Shown one piece after another: positions 22,667 through 34,444 of a stretch of 64,000 nt of DNA. The position numbers and the translations under genes were made by a program. The first letter of the stretch is position 1. Each line of letters starts with the position of its first letter. Under the pieces are notes generated by a model. That model was not told where the DNA came from. It ran no database searches and saw nothing but the letters and a program-made list of their open reading frames with translations. The DNA lies in contig JAOWCC010000019.1 of NCBI GenBank assembly GCA_030867875.1, forward strand, positions 36,871,976 through 36,935,975, written 5' to 3'. The stretch is from Actinernus sp. WN-2022 (lineage: Eukaryota > Cnidaria > Anthozoa > Actiniaria > Actinernidae).

Positions 22667-23485
22667 AACTACAAAGTTCTTTAGATGCTTATTGAATTAC
22701 TATGGATTGCCTTACAGGACTTAAGTTTGTATTCAGTGAGGTGCAAGATGAAAGTGGAAAGTCACTCACAAAATGAACCTATTGATTGTAAGCTAGTACA
22801 CTGTATACTGCATTATTATCCAATGACACTCAGTGAAGTCCACAAAATGCCCAAAATGCAAGTGGCACCAAAGAAGTGCTTAGGGTTGCACTTGAAGTGC
22901 CTATAACCCCCCAAAATTGTTTTTTTAATTGCAACTTTAAACCATTATTAAGAACGTAAAACAAAAATGGGAGGCTAAAACTCAACTGTAATTTTCTACG
23001 GCCTTTCAAAGTTAAGGACCAGAACATGTGGCCGTCAGTTTTCAATTCCTGGTGACTAGTGGCCTGTGACGTGTATGTAGTCAGGCGTCCTTTCAATTCC
23101 ATACAAACATCTCTTATTTCTGCGACTCTTCCAAGCTCACAACATGATAAATATCCAATGAAATGTCACCAAACTTGGCAAATTTACTAATTTCGATGTG
23201 CTCTTTCCTGTGATGGAGTTTATTTTCTACTGATTAGATTATAATAGGACGTTTTTCCTTTTTGAATTCTTTTTCTTATTCAGATTTTCCAACGCCTTTG
23301 AGAATACCAAGACAATGGGCTACAATAGAGGAACAAAAGAAACCGTTCAAATGATTCTGGTAGTTGTAGTAAAATGACGTCATAATTCCAGGCCCTCGCC
23401 AAGACTCGCAGGAGGCCTTCACCTCTCAAAACCTTGCATTTTATTCGACCCCATTTGGACTGCACTGACAAATAATTTTATTGTT

Positions 23486-23545
23486 TTAGGGTTAGGGTTT
23501 GTATTGCTTTAGGGTTAGGGTTTGTATTGTTTCAGGGTTAGGCAT
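23486..23545 (+). repeat. Interstitial TTAGGG-type repeat, 23-bp period
   Basis: TTAGGGTTAGGG followed by 'tttgtattg' occurs at 23486 and 23509 and partially at 23532. TTAGGG is the usual metazoan telomere unit; here it is a small internal tract. Confidence 0.75.
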
Positions 23546-23929
23546 TGTTTGGATAGTTAGTACTATTCCAGGTTCCGAGGAGGTGAAGGCCGCCCCCAAG
23601 ACTCGCGCTCACTTCCAACTGGAAACAGGAAGCCCAAAACGGATGTGTTCGCTAACTTTGACGCAACTAAAATCGTTGAAGTTTAGTTTCTTCACTTTTA
23701 TTTTTTCGAATTCTTAGTCAGGGCGCTATACAGAATCGATGTAAAAAATAAATGTTTGGGGTTATAGGCACTTTAAGCAACACTTTAAGAAGAACAATAT
23801 TCGGTTTAAGGCAAGTTAAATTTGTCTTTTTACACCATAATCGACGGATTATGTTATGTTATGTATAATGATATTTATCTAGACATATGTCTTGTGTTCA
23901 GTCTTGTGATATAAAGATGCTAGATGTAG

Positions 23930-24115
23930 AGGAGCTAACCACTGTGTGGAGATAATTTGAAGTTCTTGGTGATGCCCTCAAAGCCAATCCCGATAAGCCC
24001 AGCTACCTTGCTCCTTAGGAATTCAAGACAAAGGCACTTGAGTGGAGAACCAAGTTCAGAAGAGCAACCTCTGATGAGGTACAGTAAATTGGTATTCCCT
24101 TGTATCCAGCAGCTT
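23930..24115 (+). pseudogene. Fragment resembling a transposon-associated exon
   Basis: One frame reads FEVLGDALKANPDKPSYLAP, stop, then EFKTKALEWRTKFRRATSDE before another stop. Charge pattern and composition look coding, and the stops indicate decay. The family is not recognised with confidence. Confidence 0.3.
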
Positions 24116-24306
24116 GTAGCCCAAGTAGTAAACTGGCATTGGTCATGTACTCCCACTAGCTTCTCTCTTCGATATGTCTGTTCTTCGTGAAGCTGCACAT
24201 TGTCTATTCCTTCGTATACAGTTTCAGTCTTACAAGATAATGTACATGTTCAGGCCGGGGCACTCATGTTTATGACTTATGTGTGGTGGTAGAGGATCCA
24301 GGTTTG

Positions 24307-24547
24307 TGTTGAATATTGACATTGTCTAGTTGAAGTGTTGTTGCTATATAGTTGTAGCCTCGACTTCGTTATCGTTATTATATGCATGTAAAACTAGAAT
24401 ACATTAGCTAAGTCGAGAGACCTCGTGCTGTTAGGCAAGTTGGGTTCGTTGCTTTAGAGAACAACTGTATAATCTTTCCTTTTTCGATTTTTAATTAATT
24501 TTTAATCGAGACTTCTAGATTAAATAGGCTGTAAGATAAAACCAACA
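24307..24547 (+). mobile_element. Probable 5' LTR of a Ty1/copia element
   Basis: The 241-bp segment starts TGTTG and ends CAACA, the inverted TG...CA ends typical of LTRs, and is followed directly by GGTTATGGGCCCAGG, which fits the position of a primer-binding site. The gag-like ORF starts 109 bp downstream. No 3' LTR is present in the window. Confidence 0.6.
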
Positions 24548-24655
24548 GGTTATGGGCCCAGGCTCGCGAATTTGAAGCCCTGTAATCGTATGGAAGTGGA
24601 TTGATCATTAAATCAAAGATTTGTTGTGTGTGCAAGCGACTGTGAAGAAACCAAC

Positions 24656-26275
24656 ATGGCGGACTTGAAGACTTGTTTCGGTTGTACCTTTGAAAGGAAC
24701 AAATTATGGGACTTGGAAAGTCCAATGTCGAATTGCTCTTATCAAGGACGGGCTGTGGGGCATTGTAAGTGGAAGTGAAGTTGCTCCTGCTCAGACGGAA
24801 ACCGATAAGTATGCGAAGTTCGTAAATCGCCGAAATAGAGCGCTGGCAATTATTGTATTCTCGGTAGATCCTTCGCTGTTATACTTGCTTGGAGATCCTG
24901 AAGATCCTGAAGCCGTGTGGAAGTAACTAGCAGACCAATTCCAGAAGAAAACGTGAGCAAATAAACTGTCTCTGAGACGCCGTTTAAATCATTTGAGGCT
25001 CTAAGAAGGAGATCCAGTGAAAGATATCATAAAAGCCATGACTGAAATTTTCAACGAGTTGGGAGTGATCGATGCGACAATGGAAGATGAAGTAAAAGTT
25101 GTTACCTTACTGGCTAGCCTACCCGACTCATTTAATATGCTTGTGACAGCGCTAGAAGCAAATGCAGAAGTGCCACAGATGGAAGTTGTGACCGAACGCT
25201 TGTTTTACGAAGAAAGAAAGCTGAATGAGCGTGAGACTTCTTCAAAGTCATCCGAAAAGCTGATGTTGGCAAATAAATCAAATAAAAGGGGACCAATATA
25301 TAATTAGGTGGTTCTGCGAGGATATTGACAAGGATAAAAGACAACAGAACCATGAGTCAAAATCGACACAGCATATGGCCAATACTACAAAGAATAACTC
25401 AAGAATCTGATAGTGAGGGCCTAGGACTTGTCACTCAAGCTTAAGCAGCAAATGTGTGTGACAACACTGGTGAAATGTGGATTGTTGATTCTGGTGCTAC
25501 GTGTCACATATGTAATAACAGAGATTTGATGGATGACTTTGTCGAATCAAATAAGCCAGTGGATGTATTGCTTGGGGATGGAAAGGTCTTGAATGCAACT
25601 GGACGTGGAGTGGTTACTCTGTATACAGTTCTGCCTGGTGGAAAGCACAAGAAATGCAAGCTTCGAAATGTGCTGTTTGTACCAACATTAAGCTACAACT
25701 TACTCAATGTCTCGAAAGCCACTGAAGCAGGTTACTTGGTCAGTTTTGAAGACAGTACATGCAAGATTTCTCGTGCTGATGGAGTTACAATTGCTATTGG
25801 AAGGAAAGTAGGATGTTTATATTATCTGGACTTTCAGCGGGAGATAGAGTGCTCGAATGCAGCAAATGCAGGATCTAATCTATCGAACGAAATGCTCTGG
25901 CATCAGCGATATGGACATTTGGGTGTTCAAAATTTGAAGAAATTAGCCAATGAAAATCTGTTGACTGGTTTTAATTTCGACGCAAAGAAGGAATTAGATT
26001 TGTGTGATCCCTGTGTGCATGGAAAGCTTCACCGATGTTCTCTACCAACCAGTGGTGCGAAGAGGGCTGATGAGCCATTTGGCTTAGTTCATAGTGACTT
26101 GTGCGGGAAGATTAACACAAAGTCGTCAGGGGTTGCTGAGTATTTCTTGACATTGACAGATGACAAAACTCGCTATGTCTGGGTTTATGCTTTGAAGCAA
26201 ACGAATGAAGCGTTCAGCAAATTCTGTGAATGGAAAGCCTTAGTAGAGAAATCTAGTGGGTACAAGTTTGTTTGC
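24656..26275 (+). pseudogene. Ty1/copia gag-pol, truncated in the integrase
   Basis: Gag (24656-25305) shows the copia UBN2-type pattern TNYGTWKVQCRIALIKDGLW, MTEIFNELG and LLASLPDSF, with a frameshift near 24690 and stops at about 24925 and 25010. After a short gap, 25454-26275 has the aspartic protease motif IVDSGATCHIC, LLGDGKVL, the pre-integrase zinc site HQRYGHLG..NL..C..C, and the integrase start HSDLCG with FLTLTDDKTRYVWVY. The second and third integrase acidic residues, reverse transcriptase, RNase H and 3' LTR are absent. From about 26275 the sequence is unrelated, so the element is cut there. Confidence 0.8.
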
Positions 26276-27252
26276 ACAAAACACACCAAGCGACTGCATG
26301 TTGCCAGTAAGCTATATTTACACTGCATTTCACTCGACCACACAAGGGGAGGGATGGAAAACCATAATTATCTATTTCCTGTTTATAATGATACCCTGCA
26401 AAACGAGTACCCTATGCTGAATTATGGACATTCGTAATTTTGTAATAATAAAATTAATAACAACTATGGATAAAGAAATGACATTAAACTCTCATTTTAA
26501 TTCTTCATCAGTCTTCGATATCCACTTGAGTGCATATCGGATAGATATCAGAAAAAAAATGTCTATCTAATACTTATTAACTTAACATGAATAAAAAATG
26601 AATTCATTTTAATTCTTCAACAGTCTTCAACTGGATTAATAGAAGACAAATGTGATGTCCATGCATCTATTACCTAATATTAACTTGAAACTTTCACTTT
26701 AATTCCTCATTTCTTAGATATCCACTTGAGAACATATTGGATTGATAGCAGACAAATTTGATGTTCATCTATTAATGCCTCCCACATGGAAGCTTGAAGC
26801 CTCCCATTTCCTATAAAAGTGCAGTGGAAGGTATAATCTCATACGCGTGGACCGGTTGCTCCTGTATCCTATGGTGCCCATTAGGGGGTTAGGCCGGGAG
26901 CAGAGATGGGGGTTCATTTTGCTTCTGGAAACTATGCTATTCATTTTTTGTTCTAACCTATGTATATTGATCTGAATGTGCCTTAATTTGTATTAAAAAT
27001 GTGCCTTAATGTGTCTTAAAAATCAAGTGGACACTGTATTTTGCATGTGTATTATGTTTGAGAGAAGTTTCAAAATAATATTACCATGCAAGCAGTCATT
27101 TTTGAAGAAAAATGTAGAGCTATGCTGTAGATTTTCCGATTTAAGCTTATGAATGCCATTATTCTCCATTCAATATTACACTAAGTGAAATGCTATAGAA
27201 ACAAGTTTATTATTGCTTCTGTTTTAACAAAGCTGTATTTTATTATACATAG
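26276..27252. other. AT-rich DNA with diverged ~100-bp repeats, then intron
   Basis: Three diverged copies of 'ttttaattcttcatcagtct' and 'gatatccacttgag' occur between 26480 and 26790. 26830-26930 is a GC-richer patch I cannot name. The rest is AT-rich and precedes the exon at 27253. Confidence 0.4.
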
Positions 27253-27465
27253 ATCCTGGAGAAAGTTGACATGAAAGATCTCATTTGCCAGATCCAAGAG
27301 AGCATAGAAAAGATTGTTTTACCAAGCTATGCTGCAGCAGCATCTGCTACCACGAGTACAGGGCAAGGCAAAATTGCAAATATTATGTCATCAAGGAATG
27401 AGCACGCCATCGATGATGCCTTCAGGGAATTCATTTCATCAATAACCATAGGAAACATTAGTGAT
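27253..27465 (+). CDS. Gene A, antepenultimate exon
   Basis: Acceptor TTATTATACATAG, 213 nt (71 codons, phase 0 at both ends), donor GTAAGT. It reads ILEKVDMKDLICQIQE, EKIVLPSYAAAASATTS, HAIDDAFREFISS. It is homologous to gene B exon 38340-38555 (LLKEIGLERLY, IVPSYSEGALTAAG), with the same phases. The family is unknown to me. Confidence 0.65.
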
Positions 27466-28487
27466 GTAAGTTGATATAATATTATTGGTTGATAAAAATA
27501 TTTTTTATTTAAAAAAGGATCCAGTGTAAAATGGCCTCAGCCAGGTTGAAACACCTTCAGTTGTCTATCAGCCTTTGTCAAGTGAACATCTCTGTGTACC
27601 GCGCAAAATTCAAATTGTAAACTTGAATGTCTAAAAATACACTAAAGAGTTTGTAAATGGTTCTGAAACACTATTGACAGGCATAATAATATTATTTACT
27701 TTTTCTTAGGTTAATTAAATTTTAATTTTATAGCTTCAGCAATTTAGTATTCTAACAGGATAAGACTGATTACTTGCTGAATAATTTGTTGGAAAGGTTA
27801 CATACATGTAACTCAGGCTACATGACTGTAGACTATTTTTGGGGGTTTACTAAAAAAAATGTGTTTTATTCCACAGCTTAGCGTTCAAGTTCAAAAAACT
27901 AAAGTTGGATAGTAAAATATCAAAATTGGAGCTGATGCAAAAGTTTTGTGGGAATTTGTTACAGCTGATTACTCTATACCTTCGCATAGAATTATATACA
28001 CTGTATTCAATAATATTACACACTTTCCAAACATCATTCATGCTCATTTTCCCCAAATACATGTAATTATATAGGCTGCTTTTGTTTTTTGTTTTTTTAA
28101 TGGTAAAGATCCTCTCCTTTCTCAGCCTTTGCGATTCAAAATTTGAATTTCAGAACAGTCAATCATATATAGGTTTTAAGGTCGTGCATTTAATAAACGG
28201 AGCACAATGAATTATTAAAAAAAAAACATACCCTGAAGGTCTTCATACAGTAACCTTAAATGAATCCAGTATATCGTGTATTGAACATATACATGTACTT
28301 TTATATTCTCTGCATTCAAATCTAAAGAATATTTATGTGCAAGGCTGCAACGATTTTATGCCACAAGCATGCTGATAATTAATTGAAGTCGGCTTTACAC
28401 AGCCATAATGCACTGTTTGGCAGTAAATTTGCAAGGATGCCTAATAAAATTATTAATAATGTTTCTTACCCTGTCATTGCATTAAAG

Positions 28488-28761
28488 GTGGCAACTTTTG
28501 TCAGTGCAAAAGTGAAACCGACGAAGTGTGATTGTGGAGAGTCTGTGGCTTTCAATGTGCCTTTCAATGTTGCAAGACACATGAAAGACACTGGCATCAA
28601 TAGTTCCATCAGTGAAGGTTCCCTCCGTACATTTATAACATATAAGAAGATTGGGTGTGTGGGCAAATCCACCAATTTTTTGGGTAGTGTCAACAGCTGT
28701 ACGTGGGCCCACTTCAAAAGGAGCTTCTTTACAGTTGATGCTGTAAAGGAATTGGATAAAG
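28488..28761 (+). CDS. Gene A, penultimate exon with CxCGE motif
   Basis: Acceptor TGCATTAAAG, 274 nt, donor GTATGT. It reads VATFVSAKVKPTKCDCGESV, ISEGSLRTFITYKKIGCVG, SVNSCTWAHFKRSFF, DAVKELD(K). Gene B exon 38926-39196 aligns along its whole length: CMCGETVAF, EASLRTYVKQQGIGCIG, VHIRRSWFPEEVLKNLDD. Conserved cysteines (C-x-C and the GC-[VI]-G cysteine) and basic HFKR/HIRR suggest a small nucleic-acid or metal-binding module. The function is not known. Confidence 0.7.
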
Positions 28762-29577
28762 GTATGTACATACATGTATATATCATGATCAGTTATATAT
28801 GTACTTGTAAAAAGAGTAATAATATTATTAATCATATACTCAACAATATATCTCCATTCTGATTGGCTGAGAGCAGTGCAATTCATCCCAAATAAATTGC
28901 ACTCCAAATCAGGAATTTGACAATCTATAAATCGAAAACAAAAGCTCCAGTGAGAATGATACACAAAGTTTTTCACAGTCATGTTTTGGTAAAGGATTTT
29001 TCCGGTGATTTTCCGAAAATTTCCGAAGTTATGCTGTGGTGTCACAACTAATACATATCCCGGTAGTGGCATTTGATCGCCTAATGCGACAATGGGATGG
29101 GGCATTTGAACAACATTTTTAACCCGGCGGTTGAACAATCCAATCTCCAAGAATTCAAATGGCCGGGTTTTTTTTGTTTGTTTTTTTGGGGGGGGGGGTA
29201 TGTTGTTGTTTCAATTTGATCGCTACAGTACAGACATGTGTCACACAAGCCGCCTTCACTCAGATAATTACAGACAAAAGTGTATAATAAATGGTACACT
29301 TTCTATTACATCCAAGTTATCATTGCATGCCCCTCTTCCTGGCCACCACAACGTTGTATTAAATTTTGAGCTGATCAATAGTGGCCACAACATTGAAAGG
29401 GGAACTGGAAGAGGGGTTACTTTTGCAAGTGTACCAACTGATGTCTATGTCTGAGAATGTAGGTAATCGAAAAAGAAACCTACATGTAGGTTAAAAAAAA
29501 TCTACATATCTAAATGTATAGGTTGAAAAAAACGTTCGTTTCCAGCATACAGTGATTATAAAATGTTTCATTCCAGA

Positions 29578-29773
29578 CTTAACCCTTTCCCTCCTGCACC
29601 TACAGAAATAGCAATACCTACGAGTGCCCAGAATTCTCCTGAATGGCATTGTGGGAAACGTTTGAGCCCTCAGCGTATTTAACTACCCATGTGAACGGAG
29701 GGGGGAGGGTTGAGTTAGCACTCAGGATTTCACCAACTGAGCCCAAACATGTCCAGTATGGAAAGGGTTGAAG
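29578..29773. mobile_element. ~195-bp MITE-like repeat in gene A intron; second copy at 45440-45660
   Basis: Ends TTAACCCTTTCC and GGAAAGGGTTGAA are inverted repeats. Interior phrases 'gcaatacctacgag', 'ggcattgtggg', 'cactcaggatttcacca' recur in the same order near 45465-45630. Confidence 0.6.
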
Positions 29774-30040
29774 TACAATACAGCTGCCTGACCAACTATA
29801 TATATATTTAGTTATTCCCTAAGCATTCTCAAGTCTAACAGCCCTGAGAAAGTCATCAGGTATGTTTTACAATAATATTTAAATTTATATCAATAAATCA
29901 CATGAATAATAATAAAAAGTACATAGTGGCCAAGGTTATTGTATTACCGTATTCCTCCGCTAATCACATGCTGTAGAATCAACCCAGCAGTCACAATGCT
30001 AGTTTAATTAGTGTTTTATATTCTTTGTTATTTCTTTCAG

Positions 30041-30132
30041 TTGATGGGGCCAGCACAGCTAATGGTGTTGCTCTCATGTTGGGGGGAAAAAGTGACCAAA
30101 CCAGTACGAAAGTGTATCCAACATTGAAATGA
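30041..30132 (+). CDS. Gene A, terminal exon
   Basis: Acceptor TTATTTCTTTCAG joins in phase to the 28761 donor (GATAAAG|TTGAT) and reads VDGASTANGVALMLGGKSDQ, then a short tail ending at TGA 30130-30132. Gene B's last exon has the same phase and a similarly short C-terminal tail, although the tails themselves are not alike. The minisatellite starts about 45 bp after the stop, in the presumed 3' untranslated region. Confidence 0.6.
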
Positions 30133-30177
30133 AGGGGTGCGGGGGACGTGTTCCAACTATTCATGTCCAAAGCTGTG

Positions 30178-31157
30178 GGTTGAACGGGGTTGAACGGAGT
30201 TGAACAGTATTAAACAAGGCTGAACAGTATTAAACAAGGCTGAACAGTATTAAACAAGGCTGAACAGAGTTAAATGAGGTTGAACGGGGTTGAACAGTAT
30301 TAAACAAGGCTGAACGGGGGTTAAACAAGGCTGAACGGGGGTTAAACAAGGCTGAACGGGGGTTAAACAAGGCTGAACGGGGGTTGAACAAGGCTGAACG
30401 GGGGTTGAACAAGGCTGAACGGGGGTTGAACAAGGCTGAACGGGGGTTGAACAAGGCTGAACGGGGGTTGAACAAGGCTGAACGGGGGTTGAACAAGGCT
30501 GAACGGAGGATGAACGGAGGATGAACGGAGGTTGAACGGAGGTTGAACGGAGGTTGAACGGAGGTTGAACGGAGGTTGAACGGAGGTTGAACGGAGGTTG
30601 AACGGAGGTTGAACGGAGGTTGAACGGAGGTTGAACGGAGGTTGAACGGAGGTTGAACGGAGGTTGAACGGAGGTTGAACGGAGGTTGAACGGAGGTTGA
30701 ACGGAGGTTGAACGGAGGTTGAACGGAGGTTGAACGGAGGTTGAACGGAGGTTGAACGGAGGTTGAACGGAGGTTGAACGGAGGTTGAACGGAGGTTGAA
30801 CGGAGGTTGAACGGAGGTTGAACGGAGGTTGAACGGAGGTTGAACGGAGGTTGAACGGAGGTTGAACGGAGGTTGAACGGAGGTTGAACGGAGGTTGAAC
30901 GGAGGTTGAACGGAGGTTGAACGGAGGTTGAACGGAGGTTGAACGGAGGTTGAACGGAGGTTGAACGGAGGTTGAACGGAGGTTGAACGGAGGTTGAACG
31001 GAGGTTGAACGGAGGTTGAACGGAGGTTGAACGGAGGTTGAACGGAGTTGAACGGAGTTGAACGGGATTGAACGGGATTGAACAAGGTTGAACGGGATTG
31101 AACGAGGTTGAACGGGATTGAACGGGATTGAACGAGGTTGAACGGGGTTGAACAACT
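30178..31157. repeat. 11-bp minisatellite TTGAACGGAGG with related 21-bp units
   Basis: The core 30532-31048 fits 47 back-to-back units of TTGAACGGAGG. Upstream (30300-30500) the unit is a 21-bp dimer GGCTGAACGGGGGTTGAACAA, repeated about nine times with TTAAAC variants. The far left and right edges are more degenerate (TTGAACGGGA, TTAAACAAGG). The guanine-rich strand is the plus strand, i.e. the transcript strand of gene A. Long minus-strand ORFs across it are artefacts of a stop-free 33-bp super-period. Confidence 0.95.
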
Positions 31158-31392
31158 AGATGAAGTTAGAGGCGACCACCAAGTACTAAGTACATAATAA
31201 CTATCTAATCTAAGTACATAATAATTATCTGATATGTTAACCCCTTTTTTGTGGTAAGTACCGCTGGATCTCAATGTTGCAATTCGTTTCGGCTGTATTT
31301 GGACAAAGAGAGCGAGCTGTAGCGTGTGTAGTCGCTTTCTTTTTGTTGGAAGATGAGTAAAAACCCATGAGAAGTCATCTACAAGGCAGTGG

Positions 31393-32381
31393 ATGTTAAA
31401 AAGAAAAGATAAAGGAGCTCTCAACAACATTATCTGCGAGTTATCGTGTGAAGACACGCAGGCTTTTAAAGAAATGATGCGAATGTCTGTTTACCAGTTT
31501 AGAGAGCAGCAAAGAATTTCAAAGAGAGATACGCTAATGAGAGAGGCCATTTCTCCTAGCGAATTGGTAGCGCTAATCCTAAAGTTTGTTTGCCACTGGA
31601 GAGTCGTTCAGGAGTCTGCACTACCAATTCAGGATCAGTCGGGAAGCCATCTCGTATATTGTTATTGAAGTTGCCGAGGCGATTTACGAGACAATGGGCG
31701 CAGAGTTCTTGTCCGTCCCTTCTAACATCGAAACATGGCAAAAGATTGCAGAAGAGTTCGAGGACAGATGGAATTATCCGTTGTGTTTAGGAGCGCTAGA
31801 TGGCAAACACATTGTCATGCAGCCTCCAACAGGAGCCGGGTCGTACTTTTACAATTATAAAGGTACGCATTCTATTGTGCTTCTCCTCTTGGCATCTGCT
31901 GATTACAAATGCCTATATGCAGATGTTGGCACTAATGGGAGGGTATCAGATGGAGGCATTTGGAACAACAGTTCACTATTGCAGTCAATTCTTGAATGTA
32001 AATTAAATGTGCCTCCTCCCAAAAGGTTGCACGGTGGAAAGGCCCTTTACCTCATGTGATTGTTGCTGATGATGCTTTTGCCTTAAAACCATTCCTGATT
32101 AAACCCTATCCCCAGATAGACCTTATCTCTCCAGGAGAATTTATAACTATAGACATTCCCGTGCAAGGAGAATATCTGAGAATGTGTTTGGCATCTTGGC
32201 CAACCGCTGGAGGATGTTTAGGTCACCATTTGCGTTAGAACCTGAAACGATTCAGACAGTGGTGATGGCAATCCTCACTCTCCACAACTGGCTACGATCT
32301 GGACCATCACAGTGTTTATACACCCCTGGGCTAATTGATCAGGAAGACACATCAACTGGCATTATCATCCCAGGAAGTTAG
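31393..32381 (+). pseudogene. HARBI1-like (PIF/Harbinger) transposase, frameshifted
   Basis: Fragments in three frames give an ordered transposase: N-terminal MLKRKDKGALNNIICELS..., ATGESFRSLHYQFRISREAI (about 31590), the first catalytic Asp in LGALDGKHI (about 31795), the second in ADVGTNGRVSDGGIWN (about 31920), VIVADDAFAL (about 32060), and the catalytic Glu in SENVFGILANRWR (about 32180), ending TLHNWLRSG. Frameshifts lie near 31585, 32040 and 32145. All three DDE positions survive at sequence level but no single frame encodes them. I could not identify terminal inverted repeats. Confidence 0.8.
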
Positions 32382-32810
32382 AGGAATGATGGAAATATGT
32401 CCTCACTCATTCCTATCTCTACACAAGCTACTGGTAACAACTCCACTCTTGATGCAAAGTGGGCCAGAGAAGAGTTTAAAGAATACTTCTGTAATGAGGG
32501 TTACGTAACTTGGCAATGGAGGCTATGCATGGAGAGCTCTTCATTGTAAATTTAAAGGTTCAATAGGCCATCCCAATGAAATGTTTGTCAGTGGGTGAGA
32601 AAAAAAAGTGATTGATGTTATGAATCTTATCTTTCTCCAAGGAGGGGGGCCAACCCTGGGCATTTGACCATTTACATTTTCTCCATCCATGGGATTTTGA
32701 CAGCCATGCTAACTTGAGGGTGGGGAATTAGAGAAATACTGCATCTTGAGGTCTTTTAAAATTTGGCCAACAAACCTATCTTGAATTTGGTTTCTTTATT
32801 TCAAGTCATG
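32382..32810. other. Unassigned sequence between transposase and tRNA-like array
   Basis: No feature recognised. It may hold the 3' part of the Harbinger element. Confidence 0.3.
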
Positions 32811-32834
32811 ACGTACCCACGATTGCTCTCATCT

Positions 32835-32908
32835 GACTTGATAGCTCAGTTGGTAAAGCGCCAGACATGCAACCTGGAGGTCGTTGGGTTCGAGTCCCAC
32901 TTGGGTCA
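32835..32908 (+). tRNA. tRNA-Ala(UGC)-like sequence, copy 1, probably a pseudo-tRNA
   Basis: A full cloverleaf can be drawn: 7-bp acceptor stem GACTTGA/TTGGGTC with three G-U pairs, D arm with perfect A box TAGCTCAGTTGG, anticodon arm CCAGA-CATGCAA-CCTGG with anticodon UGC, and T arm with perfect B box GGTTCGAGTCC. Faults: base 33 is A instead of the invariant U, pair 31-39 is A-C, one D-stem and one T-stem mismatch, and no G3-U70 pair as required for alanine charging. T6 at 32913-32918 is a good RNA polymerase III terminator. It is therefore probably transcribable but unlikely to work as tRNA-Ala. Confidence 0.6.
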
Positions 32909-33090
32909 GAGATTTTTTCTCTTTCCCTCGTAGGGCGTGCACACTTAGCACTACAGCTTACCACTTTATATCACATTCTTTACACTTACTAGTGCTACGC
33001 GGCAAACATGATTTCATATCATAACTACATATACATATATAATCGCCGTGACCCCATACAACGCACCAATACCCACGATTGCTCTCATCT

Positions 33091-33164
33091 GACTTGATAG
33101 CTCAGTTGGTAAAGCGCCAGACATGCAACCTGGAGGTCGTTGGGTTCGAGTCCCACTTGGGTCA
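33091..33164 (+). tRNA. tRNA-Ala(UGC)-like, copy 2
   Basis: Identical to copy 1 including A33 and the downstream T6 run. Confidence 0.55.
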
Positions 33165-33346
33165 GAGATTTTTTCTCTTTCCCTCGTAGGGCGTGCACAC
33201 TTAGCACTACAGCTTACCACTTTATATCACATTCTTTACACTTACTAGTGCTACGCGGCAAACATGATTTCATATCATAACTACATATACATATATAATC
33301 GCCGTGACCCCATAAAACGCACCAATACCCACGATTGCTCTCATCT

Positions 33347-33420
33347 GACTTGATAGCTCAGTTGGTAAAGCGCCAGACATGCAACCTGGAGGTCGTTGGG
33401 TTCGAGTCCCACTTGGGTCA
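33347..33420 (+). tRNA. tRNA-Ala(UGC)-like, copy 3
   Basis: Identical to copy 1. Confidence 0.55.
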
Positions 33421-33602
33421 GAGATTTTTTCTCTTTCCCTCGTAGGGCGTGCACACTTAGCACTACAGCTTACCACTTTATATCACATTCTTTACACTTA
33501 CTAGTGCTACGCGGCAAACATGATTTCATATCATAACTACATATACATATATAATCGCCGTGACCCCATAAAACGCACCAATACCCACGATTGCTCTCAT
33601 CT

Positions 33603-33676
33603 GACTTGATAGCTCAGTTGGTAAAGCGCCAGACATGCAACCTGGAGGTCGTTGGGTTCGAGTCCCACTTGGGTCA
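33603..33676 (+). tRNA. tRNA-Ala(UGC)-like, copy 4
   Basis: Identical to copy 1. Confidence 0.55.
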
Positions 33677-33858
33677 GAGATTTTTTCTCTTTCCCTCGTA
33701 GGGCGTGCACACTTAGCACTACAGCTTACCACTTTATATCACATTCTTTACACTTACTAGTGCTACGCGGCAAACATGATTTCATATCATAACTACATAT
33801 ACATATATAATCGCCGTGACCCCATAAAACGCACCAATACCCACGATTGCTCTCATCT

Positions 33859-33932
33859 GACTTGATAGCTCAGTTGGTAAAGCGCCAGACATGCAACCTG
33901 GAGGTCGTTGGGTTCGAGTCCCACTTGGGTCA
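33859..33932 (+). tRNA. tRNA-Ala(UGC)-like, copy 5
   Basis: Identical to copy 1. Confidence 0.55.
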
Positions 33933-34114
33933 GAGATTTTTTCTCTTTCCCTCGTAGGGCGTGCACACTTAGCACTACAGCTTACCACTTTATATCACAT
34001 TCTTTACACTTACTAGTGCTACGCGGCAAACATGATTTCATATCATAACTACATATACATATATAATCGCCGTGACCCCATAAAACGCACCAATACCCAC
34101 GATTGCTCTCATCT

Positions 34115-34188
34115 GACTTGATAGCTCAGTTGGTAAAGCGCCAGACATGCAACCTGGAGGTCGTTGGGTTCGAGTCCCACTTGGGTCA
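34115..34188 (+). tRNA. tRNA-Ala(UGC)-like, copy 6
   Basis: Identical to copy 1; the spacer after it carries a T-to-C change near 34261. Confidence 0.55.
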
Positions 34189-34370
34189 GAGATTTTTTCT
34201 CTTTCCCTCGTAGGGCGTGCACACTTAGCACTACAGCTTACCACTTTATATCACATTCTTCACACTTACTAGTGCTACGCGGCAAACATGATTTCATATC
34301 ATAACTACATATACATATATAATCGCCGTGACCCCATAAAACGCACCAATACCCACGATTGCTCTCATCT

Positions 34371-34444
34371 GACTTGATAGCTCAGTTGGTAAAGCGCCAG
34401 ACATGCAACCTGGAGGTCGTTGGGTTCGAGTCCCACTTGGGTCA
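34371..34444 (+). tRNA. tRNA-Ala(UGC)-like, copy 7
   Basis: Identical to copy 1; last copy before the array breaks off at about 34511. Confidence 0.55.

Larger units (their letters stand above)
22667..24306. other. Unassigned DNA, likely intron or intergenic
   Basis: No reliable exon apart from the fragment at 23930-24115. ORFs at 22685-22906 (plus) and 22830-23102 (minus) overlap and lack motifs. Confidence 0.35.

Noticed and set aside
23935..24198. 87-codon minus-strand ORF and overlapping plus-strand ORF
   Set aside because: Both overlap the frame with EWRTKFRR-type coding character, and neither has sensible composition.
28482..29150. 222-codon minus-strand ORF
   Set aside because: It is antisense to the well-supported gene A exon at 28488-28761 and its remaining part has no coding features.
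30250..31457. Two long minus-strand ORFs of about 300 and 364 codons across the minisatellite
   Set aside because: An 11-bp repeat has a 33-bp coding super-period without stops, so long ORFs appear in all three frames automatically. The 11-residue peptide repeat is a by-product.
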